This document shows, piece by piece, positions 14,394-22,731 of a stretch of 29,722 nucleotides of DNA. The notes below the pieces were generated by a model that was given only the letters and a program-made list of their open reading frames with translations, was not told the origin of the DNA and ran no database searches. This stretch comes from an uncultured Collinsella sp. (lineage in GTDB: Bacteria; Actinomycetota; Coriobacteriia; Coriobacteriales; Coriobacteriaceae), in the NCBI GenBank assembly GCA_900762015.1, contig CAAFEX010000011.1, forward strand, positions 1 to 29,722. The letters are read 5' to 3'. The translations under genes were made by a program, and so were the position numbers. How positions within the stretch are numbered: the first letter of the stretch is position 1; each line of letters begins with the position of its first letter.

Positions 14394-15698
14394 TTGAATA
14401 GCCAGCTGATCCAACAGGGCCGCGCCGCTTACCGCGCGGGTGATTTTTCCGCTGCAGCCCAGATGCTTGGGGCGGCAAAGACTCCCGATGAGATTATGGG
14501 CGAGGCCGATCACCTTCGTGGCAACGCCTTGATGCACCTGGGCATGTATGCCGAGGCCGCCGAGGCTTATGCTGCCGCCCTCAACGACGGCACCTACGGC
14601 AAGCGCGGCGCGCTGCTCACCAACCGCGGCAAGGCGCTCGCCGCCGTGGGCGACTACACGACGGCCGCCCAGGCGTTCTCTGCTGCTACGCAGGATGCTT
14701 CCTATGCCACGCCGTTCAAGGCCTATCTGGGCCTGGGCAATGCGCTGTTCCAGTCGGGCGATTATGCCAACGCAGGTACTGCCTTCCGTCAGGCTGCCAT
14801 CGACGGCGCCAATCCGGCTCCTGCCGCCGCACTCGGCGAGCTCGGTCGTTGCTTCATTAAGCTCGGCCGTCCGGCGGATGCCGTGGAGACCTACCGTACG
14901 GCTATCGACTTTGCCGGTCCCCGTGACGACACGCGCGCGCTCAACGCCGGCATGGGTCAGGCGCTTTCTGCCGCCGGCCGTCCCTCCGACGCACTCGACG
15001 CCTTTAACGCCGCTACTGCCGATGGCATCTACCAGCTTACCTCCGAGCAGGCCGATGAGCTTGCCCGCGTGCACGATTCGCTTGCCACGCTGTCTGCCCA
15101 GACGGCTATGGCCACGGCTCCGGCGCCTGCGATGGACGCTCCTGCCGTCGATCCGCTCGATCCTACGGGCGCGACCGGTCAGTTTATGCCCGATCCCTCG
15201 GACACCGGCTTCTTTACACTGTCAGAGTCCGAGATGGTCCAGCAGGACCGTCAGGATCGTAAGCAGGCCAAGGTCCGTCGTCGCCATCGCCACACGGGTC
15301 TCAAAGTCTTCATCGTGCTGCTTCTGCTCATTTTGATTGCTGCGGGCGGTCTGGGCTTTGCCTACACGCGCGGCTTTGGCTTCCCCTCGCAGGAGTCGGT
15401 TATCACCGATCTGTTCCAGGCTGCCGGCGACGGTGACACCGCAAAGGCCGAGTCTTGCCTGGCCTCGAGCCTGTCCGAGGACGCCAAGTCGATGATCATC
15501 TCCTCGATTCCGCAGGGCGCCACCGTGTCCGTCGAGGGCATGGATCAGTCCATGACCGAGACGACTGCCAAGGTCAAGGCTTCGCTGTCCAAGGGCGGCG
15601 AGCAGGAGTACACCGTCAAATTCGTGCGCTCCGACAATCATATCGGCTGGGCCGTTTCCTCGCTCGATATGGATTTCTCGGCTGCTGACAACCAGTAG
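14394..15698 (+). CDS. TPR-containing single-pass membrane protein
   Basis: A 434-residue protein of unknown function. The first 230 residues are an array of tetratricopeptide-like helical pairs (for example GNALMHLGMYAEAAEAYAAAL, GNALFQSGDYANAGTAFRQA, GRCFIKLGRPADAVETYRTA). An Ala/Pro-rich linker and a basic stretch KVRRRHRHTG lead to one membrane segment at about 303-323. The outer 100 residues (335-434) look like a small alpha/beta domain of the NTF2/DUF4878 kind, which is a guess from pattern only. It starts with TTG at 14394, supported by AAAGGGG just upstream. The inside-TPR, outside-domain layout resembles the zinc-ribbon protein two genes upstream. It may scaffold a membrane complex. 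Confidence 0.85.
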   Translation: MNSQLIQQGRAAYRAGDFSAAAQMLGAAKTPDEIMGEADHLRGNALMHLGMYAEAAEAYAAALNDGTYGKRGALLTNRGKALAAVGDYTTAAQAFSAATQDASYATPFKAYLGLGNALFQSGDYANAGTAFRQAAIDGANPAPAAALGELGRCFIKLGRPADAVETYRTAIDFAGPRDDTRALNAGMGQALSAAGRPSDALDAFNAATADGIYQLTSEQADELARVHDSLATLSAQTAMATAPAPAMDAPAVDPLDPTGATGQFMPDPSDTGFFTLSESEMVQQDRQDRKQAKVRRRHRHTGLKVFIVLLLLILIAAGGLGFAYTRGFGFPSQESVITDLFQAAGDGDTAKAESCLASSLSEDAKSMIISSIPQGATVSVEGMDQSMTETTAKVKASLSKGGEQEYTVKFVRSDNHIGWAVSSLDMDFSAADNQ

Positions 15699-15720
15699 TG
15701 ACCTTATGGGATTTAGCTTT

Positions 15721-15753
15721 GCCCGGCGCTTCACCGCAAGTGAGGTGCCGGGC
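15721..15753. other. Strong hairpin between the TPR gene and mreB
   Basis: A 14-bp stem (15721-15734 with 15740-15753, two G-T pairs) with a 5-base loop lies 22 bases after the TPR stop. It is not followed by a T-run on either strand (TTGCGC on plus), so termination would be partial or factor-assisted. It may mark the boundary before the mre operon. No convincing mreB promoter was found in the next 60 bases. Confidence 0.5.
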
Positions 15754-15813
15754 TTGCGCTAGTATCATGAGCTAGTAGTTTTCCAGCAATCATCCAACAC
15801 ATCAGGAGTTGCG

Positions 15814-16857
15814 TTGTTTTCTTTGATGGATATGTTCTTCGGTAGCTATGCGGGCGATCTTGCCATCGACCTCGGCACCGCAAATACGCTTGTCTCCGTG
15901 CGCGGCAAGGGCATTGTCATTCGCGAGCCCTCTGTTGTCGCCATCGACAAGAACGACGAGCGCATCCTGGCGGTCGGTATCGAGGCAAAGCGCATGCTCG
16001 GCCGTACGCCCGGCAACATCGTGGCCGTTCGTCCCCTGAAGGACGGCGTCATCGCCGACTTCGATGTTACCGAGGCCATGCTTCGCTACTTTATCGACAA
16101 GGCTTCCGAGAAGCGCTATCCGTGGACCCCGCGTCCGCGCGTTGTCGTTTGCGTTCCCTCCGGCGTCACGTCGGTCGAGAAGCGTGCCGTCTTTGAGGCT
16201 ACGATCCAGGCCGGCGCTCGCCAGGCCTACCTGATCGAGGAGCCCATGGCTGCTGCTATCGGCGCCGACCTGCCTGTCGAGGAGCCCACCGGCTCCATGG
16301 TCATCGACATCGGTGGCGGTACCACCGAGGTTGCCGTTATCGCTATGGGCGGCATCGTCGTCTCGCAGTCCATCCGTATTGCCGGCGACGAGTTCGATCA
16401 GGCCATCCTCACGCACGTTCGCGATGCCTACAACCTTGCCATCGGCGAGCGTACGGCAGAGGACATCAAGATCAAGGTCGGTTCCGCCGTGCCGCTCAAG
16501 GACGAGCTCGACGTCGAGGTCAACGGCCGCGACGTGATCACCGGTCTGCCCAAGACCGTGCGCATCGAGAGCGAGGAGATTCGTCGCGCGCTCAACAAGC
16601 CGCTCGACGAGATGGCCAAGGCCGTCAAGGACGCACTCGACGCTACGCCTCCCGATCTTGCCTCGGACCTTATGTACTACGGCATTTTGCTGACTGGTGG
16701 CGGCGCGCTGCTGCGCGGTCTCGACGTGCGCCTGCGCGATGAGACCGGTGTTTCGGTCAACGTCAGCCCCACGGCGCTCGATAACGTCGTTAACGGCTGT
16801 GCCCGCGTGCTCGAGGCCAATGCGTTTGATGGCGGCTTCGTCCAGACCAATGCTTAA
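15814..16857 (+). CDS. mreB: Rod shape-determining protein MreB
   Basis: A 347-residue actin homologue that forms membrane-associated filaments and organises lateral wall synthesis. The ATPase motifs are clear: DLGTANTLV near the N-terminus (phosphate 1), DIGGGTTEVAV in the middle (phosphate 2) and LTGGGALLRGL near the C-terminus (adenosine). The short hydrophobic N-terminus MFSLMDMFFGS fits a membrane-anchoring end. The start is TTG at 15814, with AGGAGT upstream. It opens the run mreB-mreC-mreD-mrdA-rodA. Presence of a complete mre set is notable for an actinobacterium, since mycobacteria and corynebacteria lack it. Confidence 0.97.
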   Translation: MFSLMDMFFGSYAGDLAIDLGTANTLVSVRGKGIVIREPSVVAIDKNDERILAVGIEAKRMLGRTPGNIVAVRPLKDGVIADFDVTEAMLRYFIDKASEKRYPWTPRPRVVVCVPSGVTSVEKRAVFEATIQAGARQAYLIEEPMAAAIGADLPVEEPTGSMVIDIGGGTTEVAVIAMGGIVVSQSIRIAGDEFDQAILTHVRDAYNLAIGERTAEDIKIKVGSAVPLKDELDVEVNGRDVITGLPKTVRIESEEIRRALNKPLDEMAKAVKDALDATPPDLASDLMYYGILLTGGGALLRGLDVRLRDETGVSVNVSPTALDNVVNGCARVLEANAFDGGFVQTNA

Positions 16858-16878
16858 TTTCCAAAAGGTGGATTCCAT

Positions 16879-17877
16879 TTGGCACGATCTTCGGGTTTCT
16901 CCACAAATCTGAATACCAAGCGACAATCAACGGGTATGCGCCCGTTGATTGTTTTCAGCCTGATTTCGGTGTTGCTGCTCACGTTTTACATCCGCGAGGG
17001 CGAGGCAGGGCCGATTCATGCCGTGCGTTCGGGCGTAACGACGATTACCTCTCCGGTGCGCTTTGTGGGCTCGGCTGTGGCGGCTCCCTTCAATGCGATT
17101 GGCAACGTGTTCTCTAACCTAACGGCGTCGCAGGACACGCTCGACGAGCTCAAGAAGCAAAATGAGGAGCTGACCTCTAAGGTCGCCGAGCTTTCTGAGG
17201 CTCAAAAGACTGCCGAGCGCCTGGAGGGCCTGGTCGGGCTGCAATCGACCTACAACCTCAAATCGACCGCAGCTCGTATCGTTGGTGCCTCCGGCGATGC
17301 CTGGACCTCGACCGTTACCATCGACAAGGGCTCTGCCGACGGCCTTACCATCAACATGCCCGTGACGAGTTCTGCCGGTGTTATCGGCCAGATTATCGAG
17401 GTATCGGCCAAGACCTCTACCGTGCGCCTGATTGGCGACGAGAACTCGGGCGTGTCCGCCATGGTGCAGGACACGCGCGCCCAGGGTATGCTGCAGGGTC
17501 AGGCTGACGGCACGCTGCGTCTTGAGTACGTGAGCGTCGACTCCGATGTTAAGGTTGGCGATATCATCGTGACCTCTGGCATCGGTGGCGTGTTCCCCAA
17601 GGGCCTTCCGCTTGGCACCGTCTCGTCGGTTGAGAAATCGGCAAACGACGTGTACTACACCATTGTGGTGCGCGCTCAGACCACGGCCGAGAACAACGAG
17701 GAAGTGCTGGTCATCACCTCGCTGACCGACGAACAGTCGGCCTCGGATGAGGACGTGAGCACGGCCAACAGCACGCCGCAGGGAACGTCGCGCGATGCTG
17801 CGACCAAGACGAAGGACGAGAGCTCGGATGACAGTTCCGACACGTGCGAGACGACCGATTCTGGCTCGAGCGAATAG
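16879..17877 (+). CDS. mreC: Rod shape-determining protein MreC
   Basis: A 332-residue elongasome protein. A basic cytoplasmic N-terminus is followed by a membrane segment (about 22-38), a coiled coil (about 84-120) that drives dimerisation in the family, and a beta-rich outer domain (about 125-275) with the typical VIGQIIEV...RLIGDENSGVSAMV and VTSGIGGVFPKGLPLGTV stretches. The last 55 residues are Ser/Asp/Thr-rich and probably disordered, longer than in many homologues. MreC binds PBP2 in known systems and activates it. It starts with TTG at 16879, with AAGGTGGA upstream. Confidence 0.95.
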   Translation: MARSSGFSTNLNTKRQSTGMRPLIVFSLISVLLLTFYIREGEAGPIHAVRSGVTTITSPVRFVGSAVAAPFNAIGNVFSNLTASQDTLDELKKQNEELTSKVAELSEAQKTAERLEGLVGLQSTYNLKSTAARIVGASGDAWTSTVTIDKGSADGLTINMPVTSSAGVIGQIIEVSAKTSTVRLIGDENSGVSAMVQDTRAQGMLQGQADGTLRLEYVSVDSDVKVGDIIVTSGIGGVFPKGLPLGTVSSVEKSANDVYYTIVVRAQTTAENNEEVLVITSLTDEQSASDEDVSTANSTPQGTSRDAATKTKDESSDDSSDTCETTDSGSSE

Positions 17878-17888
17878 GGGGCATGTCC

Positions 17889-18455
17889 ATGGATCTACAC
17901 GAGCAGGGGATGAGCTCCCGCACGTTTGTAATCGCCGCCATTGTGTGTGTGCTGCTGCAGGCAGGCCTGGCACCGCAGATCTCCATTGCGGGAGGTCGCG
18001 TCAACTTCATGATTATCCTGGTGTGCCTAAGCGTGTTCTCGGGCGACCCGACCCGTGCCGTCGTGTGCGGTTTTTGCAGCGGCTTGTTTTATGACCTGTC
18101 CGCTGCCGTGCCGGTGGGCGTTATGTCGCTCCTGCTGACCGTGGGTTCTTTTGCCCTGGTGCACAGCGCCGTCGGTCAGACGGGCGGTACCCCGAGTGCG
18201 CGCGGCGTCACCGTGGGCGCCTTTGCGCTCGTCATTAATGTGATCTACAGCATCATCTTGCTGTTTATGGGTTTGGAGACGAGCTTTGTCGTGGCGATCT
18301 TCGGCCATGCGCTGCCGTCCTCGATCCTGACGGGTCTGGTTGCCATTCCGTTTTTGATGTCCGGCGTCGTGCCGCAGTCCGGCTATGGATTCTCCGCACG
18401 TGGCGGACGCCAGACGGGTATGCGCTTTAAGCCCAAGACCCGCAAGCTCAAATAG
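17889..18455 (+). CDS. mreD: Rod shape-determining protein MreD
   Basis: A 188-residue, strongly hydrophobic protein with about five membrane segments, matching the size and position of MreD between mreC and the PBP2 gene. Recognisable features are the early LLQAGLAPQISIAGGRVNFMIILV segment and the GFCSGLFYDL motif. I chose ATG 17889: AGGGGG ends seven bases upstream. ATG 17883 would leave only one base of spacing. The C-terminus is basic (MRFKPKTRKLK), presumably cytoplasmic. Confidence 0.9.
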   Translation: MDLHEQGMSSRTFVIAAIVCVLLQAGLAPQISIAGGRVNFMIILVCLSVFSGDPTRAVVCGFCSGLFYDLSAAVPVGVMSLLLTVGSFALVHSAVGQTGGTPSARGVTVGAFALVINVIYSIILLFMGLETSFVVAIFGHALPSSILTGLVAIPFLMSGVVPQSGYGFSARGGRQTGMRFKPKTRKLK

Positions 18456-18468
18456 GGGAGGCCCGTAG

Positions 18469-20538
18469 ATGTCTTCCCAGATGACGGTTATTATCGCCGG
18501 TATCGTGCTGGTTGTGGCCATCGTGGTCGCGCTGGTCATCATGCGTCGAGGCGATTCCCGTTTTACCTACGATACACAGCATGGAACGGCCCCGCGCGCC
18601 ACCGAGGGCGAGGGCAATACCGCGGCGACCGCCTTTAAGGGCCGCTTTTCCATCCTCACCACGGGTGTGGGCGCGATGTTTGCGGCACTTGCCGTCAAGC
18701 TGTGGGGCATGCAGATGGTCTCGTCGGACTATTACGAGAAGCAGGCCAATAGTAATCAGACTCGCACCGTTACCACACCCGCTGTGCGCGGCCGCATCCT
18801 CGACCGCAATGGCGTGGCGCTTGTCCAGAACCGTCCCTCACTTGCTGTCGTGGCCTACCGCGACCTTGCCGAGGATGAGGTTCTGGTTCGCCATCTTGCC
18901 AACGTGCTTGGAATGCCTTATGTGGCGGTCCTTCGCAATATTCAGGACAATACAGAGGGCGCTCAGAGCCTGCATACCATCGCGACGGACGTCCGTCGCT
19001 CCACGGTTGCCTATATTCAGGAGCATGCCGGCGAGTTCCCGGGCGTCAAGATTGCCGAGCGTACCGAGCGCCAGTATCCATACGGCGAGACGGCATGCCA
19101 TATCTTGGGCTATACCGGCACCATTACCTCCGAGCAGCTCGAGGCCCAGAATAAGAAAACCTCTGGCGATGATGATGCTTCTGCTGGCAAGATTACGTAC
19201 CAGTCGGGCGATATCGTGGGCCAGGCGGGCGTTGAGAGCTACTACGAAAACCTGCTGCAGGGTATTCGTGGCGAGCAGACCGTCAAGGTCGATGCCTCGG
19301 GCAATGTGACCGGTCAGGCCGGCGCCGTGCCCGCGAAGGCCGGCTCCGACATTAAGCTCACGCTCGACCTTAAGATCCAACAGGCCTGTGAGACGGCGCT
19401 GGCGAGCGCTATCGAGCTTGCCAAGACCACTGGCTACAGCAATGCCGGCAACGGCGCTGTGGTGTGTCTCGATCCCAACAATGGCGAGATCCTGGGCATG
19501 GCGAGCCAGCCCAAGTTCGATCCGTCCGTCTTTATCGGCGGCGTCTCAAATGACGTGTGGACCGAGCTCAATGATGACAAGGGTTCGCACCCGCTGCTCA
19601 ACCGCGCCATTAGCGGACAGTACATGTCGGCCTCGACCATCAAGCCGCTCTCGGCACTGGCCGGTCTTGAGTTTGGAACCTACACTTCAACGCAGACAAC
19701 CAACTGCACGGGTTATTGGACGGGTCTGGGCAAGGCTTGGGGCAAGCGCTGCTGGCTGACGTCTGGCCACGGCACCATGACGCTGCAGTCGGGTATCGCC
19801 AACTCGTGCGACCCCGTCTTCTACGACATGGGTAAGGCGTTCTTTTATGACGAGCAACATCCCGAGGGCCTGCAGGAGGTCTTTCGTCGCTGGGGCCTAG
19901 GCAAGACCTGCGGTATCGATCTGCCGAGTGAGGGCGCGGGTCGTATTCCCGATGCCGAGTGGAAAGAGTCATACTTCACCGACGCCTCTGCCGAGGACCG
20001 CAAGTGGAATGCCGGCGATATGACCAACATTGCTATCGGCCAGGGCGACATCCTGGTGACGCCCCTGCAGATGGCGTGCGCCTATATGGGTCTTGCCAAC
20101 GGCGGCAAACAGTACGTGCCTCACGTATTTTTGTCTGCCGTGTCGCGCGATGGCGACGGCGATGCCTATAAGTACAATGGCAAGGGCAAGAAGAAGCGCC
20201 TGGAGGCCAAGATCAACAGCGATTCGGATTTGGCTCTTGTTCGCAACGGCATGCACGACGTGATTTACACGGCATCGACGTCCCTGGCGGCGCACTTTGG
20301 CACCCTGACGCCGCAGGTATACGGCAAGTCGGGCACGGGCGAGAAAAGTGGCGAGGACGAATACGCGTGGTTCTGCGCCTATGCACCGGCCGATGATCCC
20401 AAGTATGTCATCGCTACCGTCCTGGAGCAGGGCGGCGGTGGCTCAGATACCGCGATGCATGTCGTGCGCGACGTGCTCGGCGTGATTTATGACGAGCCCG
20501 ATACCTCTTCGGCCTCGGGCGATTCTTCGGTTCGATAG
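18469..20538 (+). CDS. mrdA: Penicillin-binding protein 2, elongasome transpeptidase
   Basis: A 689-residue class B PBP that crosslinks lateral-wall peptidoglycan. The pedestal region contains RGRILDRNG (about 107-115). The transpeptidase motifs are Ser389-T-I-Lys392, Ser446-C-D448 and K620-S-G-T623. The residues before the nucleophile read SA rather than the more usual PG. SxD and KSGT forms are normal for PBP2. The N-terminus has two hydrophobic segments, about 5-26 and 60-82, where PBP2 usually has one. The ATG has GGGGAGG upstream and follows mreD by 13 bases; rodA follows nine bases after the stop. It should work with RodA as polymerase and MreC as regulator. Confidence 0.95.
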   Translation: MSSQMTVIIAGIVLVVAIVVALVIMRRGDSRFTYDTQHGTAPRATEGEGNTAATAFKGRFSILTTGVGAMFAALAVKLWGMQMVSSDYYEKQANSNQTRTVTTPAVRGRILDRNGVALVQNRPSLAVVAYRDLAEDEVLVRHLANVLGMPYVAVLRNIQDNTEGAQSLHTIATDVRRSTVAYIQEHAGEFPGVKIAERTERQYPYGETACHILGYTGTITSEQLEAQNKKTSGDDDASAGKITYQSGDIVGQAGVESYYENLLQGIRGEQTVKVDASGNVTGQAGAVPAKAGSDIKLTLDLKIQQACETALASAIELAKTTGYSNAGNGAVVCLDPNNGEILGMASQPKFDPSVFIGGVSNDVWTELNDDKGSHPLLNRAISGQYMSASTIKPLSALAGLEFGTYTSTQTTNCTGYWTGLGKAWGKRCWLTSGHGTMTLQSGIANSCDPVFYDMGKAFFYDEQHPEGLQEVFRRWGLGKTCGIDLPSEGAGRIPDAEWKESYFTDASAEDRKWNAGDMTNIAIGQGDILVTPLQMACAYMGLANGGKQYVPHVFLSAVSRDGDGDAYKYNGKGKKKRLEAKINSDSDLALVRNGMHDVIYTASTSLAAHFGTLTPQVYGKSGTGEKSGEDEYAWFCAYAPADDPKYVIATVLEQGGGGSDTAMHVVRDVLGVIYDEPDTSSASGDSSVR

Positions 20539-20547
20539 GAGGTTGCG

Positions 20548-21774
20548 ATGGATTTTTCTCCGGCGGATCTGTTCCGTTCAACCAAGACCGGCTCTCGCAG
20601 CAGCCTGGACCGCGTCAACAAGCAACTTTCGGCCTCGCGCGGCACGTTTCGCCAAAAGGTGCATATCGGTGTGCTCGTGGCTACTGTGGCGCTCGTCGCC
20701 TACGGTGCCATCATTATCTGGTCGGCTTCGCAGTTTAAGGCCGATGCTTCGTTCTCGCGCCATTTGCTGGGAATTGGCATCGGAGCGGTGCTGGCGGTGC
20801 TCGTCTGGCGAACCGACCTGCGCGGTATTTCCAATTTCTCGACGGCGTTGCTCGTCATCGACCTGATCGTGATCTTCTCGCCCAAGATTCCGGGTCTGTC
20901 CTATACGGGCGGTCTGGGCATGACGGGCTGGATCAAGATTCCCGGTATCGGCTTGACGTTCCAGCCGGTTGAGCTTGCCAAGCTCATCACCATCTTCTTT
21001 ATTGCTACGCTTGGCTCGCAGTATAACGGTCGCATCGATACCGTTCGCGACTACGTCAAGCTCTGCGGCATGCTGTCCATTCCGTTTTTGGCCGTCGTTG
21101 CCATGGGTGACCTGGGCTCTGGCCTGGTCGTGCTGGTTTCGGGCGCCATCGTCATCTGCATGAGCGGTGCACGCCGCGAATGGGTGCTGTCGACCCTGGC
21201 CCTGCTCGTGGGCCTGGTGGCCCTCGTCCTGGCGCTTGATTCGGTCTTTGATTCGTTGCTCGGCCACGATGTGCTCATCAAGCAGTATCAGATGAACCGT
21301 CTGACGGTCTTTATCGACCCCGATAATGCCGATTCGGACGATGCCTACAACCTGCAGCAGTCGCTTATCGCCGTTGGCTCGGGCGGCTTCTTTGGTAAGG
21401 GCCTGGGGCATGCGACGCAGTCGGCCGGCGGCTTTCTGCCTGAGTTCCACACCGACTTCGTCTTCGCCTTCCTGTCCGAGACCTTTGGCTTTTGCGGTTC
21501 CTTTTTGCTCCTGTGCCTCTACGTGCTGCTGATCTTTTCGACGATTCGCGTCGCCTTTAAGTGCGAGTCGCTGTTTTTGCGTCTTTCGTGTGTGGGCATC
21601 GTTGGCATGTGGGCGTTCCAGACTTTCGAAAACATCGGCATGTGCATCGGCATGATGCCGATTACCGGTATTCCGCTACCGTTTATTAGCTTCGGTTCGT
21701 CTTCGATGATGATTCAGCTGCTGACGGTGGGTATCGTACAATCCATATGGCGGCATCGTTCGGGCGCCGCGTAA
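20548..21774 (+). CDS. rodA: SEDS peptidoglycan glycosyltransferase RodA
   Basis: A 408-residue polytopic SEDS protein (about ten membrane segments) that polymerises glycan strands from lipid II with PBP2. Family motifs are WIKIPGIGLTFQPVELAKL, MGDLGSGLVV, EFHTDFVFAFLSETFGF and ITGIPLPFISFGSS. Asp303 in the EFHTDF motif corresponds to the acidic residue needed for activity in SEDS proteins. The N-terminal 35 residues are cytoplasmic and basic. RodA rather than FtsW is supported by the mre-mrdA neighbours. The ATG at 20548 has AGGAGGT overlapping the mrdA stop, which suggests coupled translation with its PBP2 partner. Confidence 0.95.
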   Translation: MDFSPADLFRSTKTGSRSSLDRVNKQLSASRGTFRQKVHIGVLVATVALVAYGAIIIWSASQFKADASFSRHLLGIGIGAVLAVLVWRTDLRGISNFSTALLVIDLIVIFSPKIPGLSYTGGLGMTGWIKIPGIGLTFQPVELAKLITIFFIATLGSQYNGRIDTVRDYVKLCGMLSIPFLAVVAMGDLGSGLVVLVSGAIVICMSGARREWVLSTLALLVGLVALVLALDSVFDSLLGHDVLIKQYQMNRLTVFIDPDNADSDDAYNLQQSLIAVGSGGFFGKGLGHATQSAGGFLPEFHTDFVFAFLSETFGFCGSFLLLCLYVLLIFSTIRVAFKCESLFLRLSCVGIVGMWAFQTFENIGMCIGMMPITGIPLPFISFGSSSMMIQLLTVGIVQSIWRHRSGAA

Positions 21775-21792
21775 CCGCTGGAGGGGTTTGCT

Positions 21793-22722
21793 ATGAAAAT
21801 TCCCGTAGATAAGCTGACCCGCGCTTTTAAGATGGGCGCGTCCGTTAAGAAGGATTCCGATACGCCGGTGCGCGTCTCGGTCTATCTGGATTCGTCCGCC
21901 TCGCGCTTTCTGGCCGAGACGGTGCGTGACGCCTTTGTGCCGCAGACGACCTCGGGCATTGTGCGCGTCGAGCGTCTGGGGGAGGAGCGAATTGCTCCAA
22001 AGACCGATACCGATGTGGTGCTGGTGCTCTCGTGTGGTTCCGACCGCTTGGAGAGTGCCGTGCAGGAGCTCGTGATCGCCGGCGCGCCCGTGTGCGTGCT
22101 TGCCGAGTCTGCTGTGGAGGTGCCGTTTATCGAGGAGTCCACGCCCATGCTCGGCGTGGTGGCGGCAATCGATAAGACGTATCTGCTCGAGACGCTTGCC
22201 CGCTGGATTCTCGATCGCACCGACAAGGAAACGGCTTTTGCGGCGAACTTTGCCTTCATGCGCATCGCGGCGGCCAACCGTATCATCACCTCGTGCGCGC
22301 TCACCAATATGGCGACCGGTGCACTGGTGTTTTTGCCGGGCGCCGATTATCCCGTTATGGCGCTGGCGCAGGTGGGCATGCTCTTTGAGCTCGCTGCCGT
22401 CTTTGGACGCGGCATTAAACCCGAGCGTGGCTACGAGGTCGCGGGCGTGCTTGCCGGCGGTCTTGTGATCCGCGCGGTCACCCGCGCGCTCGTCAAGCAG
22501 ACGCCGCATATTGGGTTTGCCGTCAAGGCGCTCACTGCTGCCGCGGGCACCTATGGCATGGGCCGTGCGCTCGTTTCGCTCTACGAGCGCGATGTCGACT
22601 ACAGCCGTGCCAATGAGGTGGTCACTGCCACGTTCTCTCGCGTTCGCGACCTGGTAACCACGGTCGCCGGCGCCACTCGTCCTATGGCGTCCTACCAGGA
22701 CGTATCCGATCTCGCTGCTTAG
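21793..22722 (+). CDS. DUF697/YcjF-like membrane protein, function unknown
   Basis: A 309-residue protein. The first 130 residues look like a soluble alpha/beta domain (RVSVYLDSSASRFLAETVRDAF, DVVLVLSCGSDRLESAVQELVIAGAPVCVLAES) that recalls a Rossmann or degenerate GTPase-like fold without a P-loop. Residues about 155-260 are hydrophobic, with the pattern NMATGALVFLPGADYPVMALAQVGMLFELAAVFG and two further helical segments, as in DUF697 proteins, which are often fused to or paired with GTPases. It follows rodA by 18 bases and precedes the radical SAM gene by 9 bases, so it is part of the same transcription run. I cannot assign a role. Confidence 0.8.
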   Translation: MKIPVDKLTRAFKMGASVKKDSDTPVRVSVYLDSSASRFLAETVRDAFVPQTTSGIVRVERLGEERIAPKTDTDVVLVLSCGSDRLESAVQELVIAGAPVCVLAESAVEVPFIEESTPMLGVVAAIDKTYLLETLARWILDRTDKETAFAANFAFMRIAAANRIITSCALTNMATGALVFLPGADYPVMALAQVGMLFELAAVFGRGIKPERGYEVAGVLAGGLVIRAVTRALVKQTPHIGFAVKALTAAAGTYGMGRALVSLYERDVDYSRANEVVTATFSRVRDLVTTVAGATRPMASYQDVSDLAA

Positions 22723-22731
22723 GGGTTTTCG

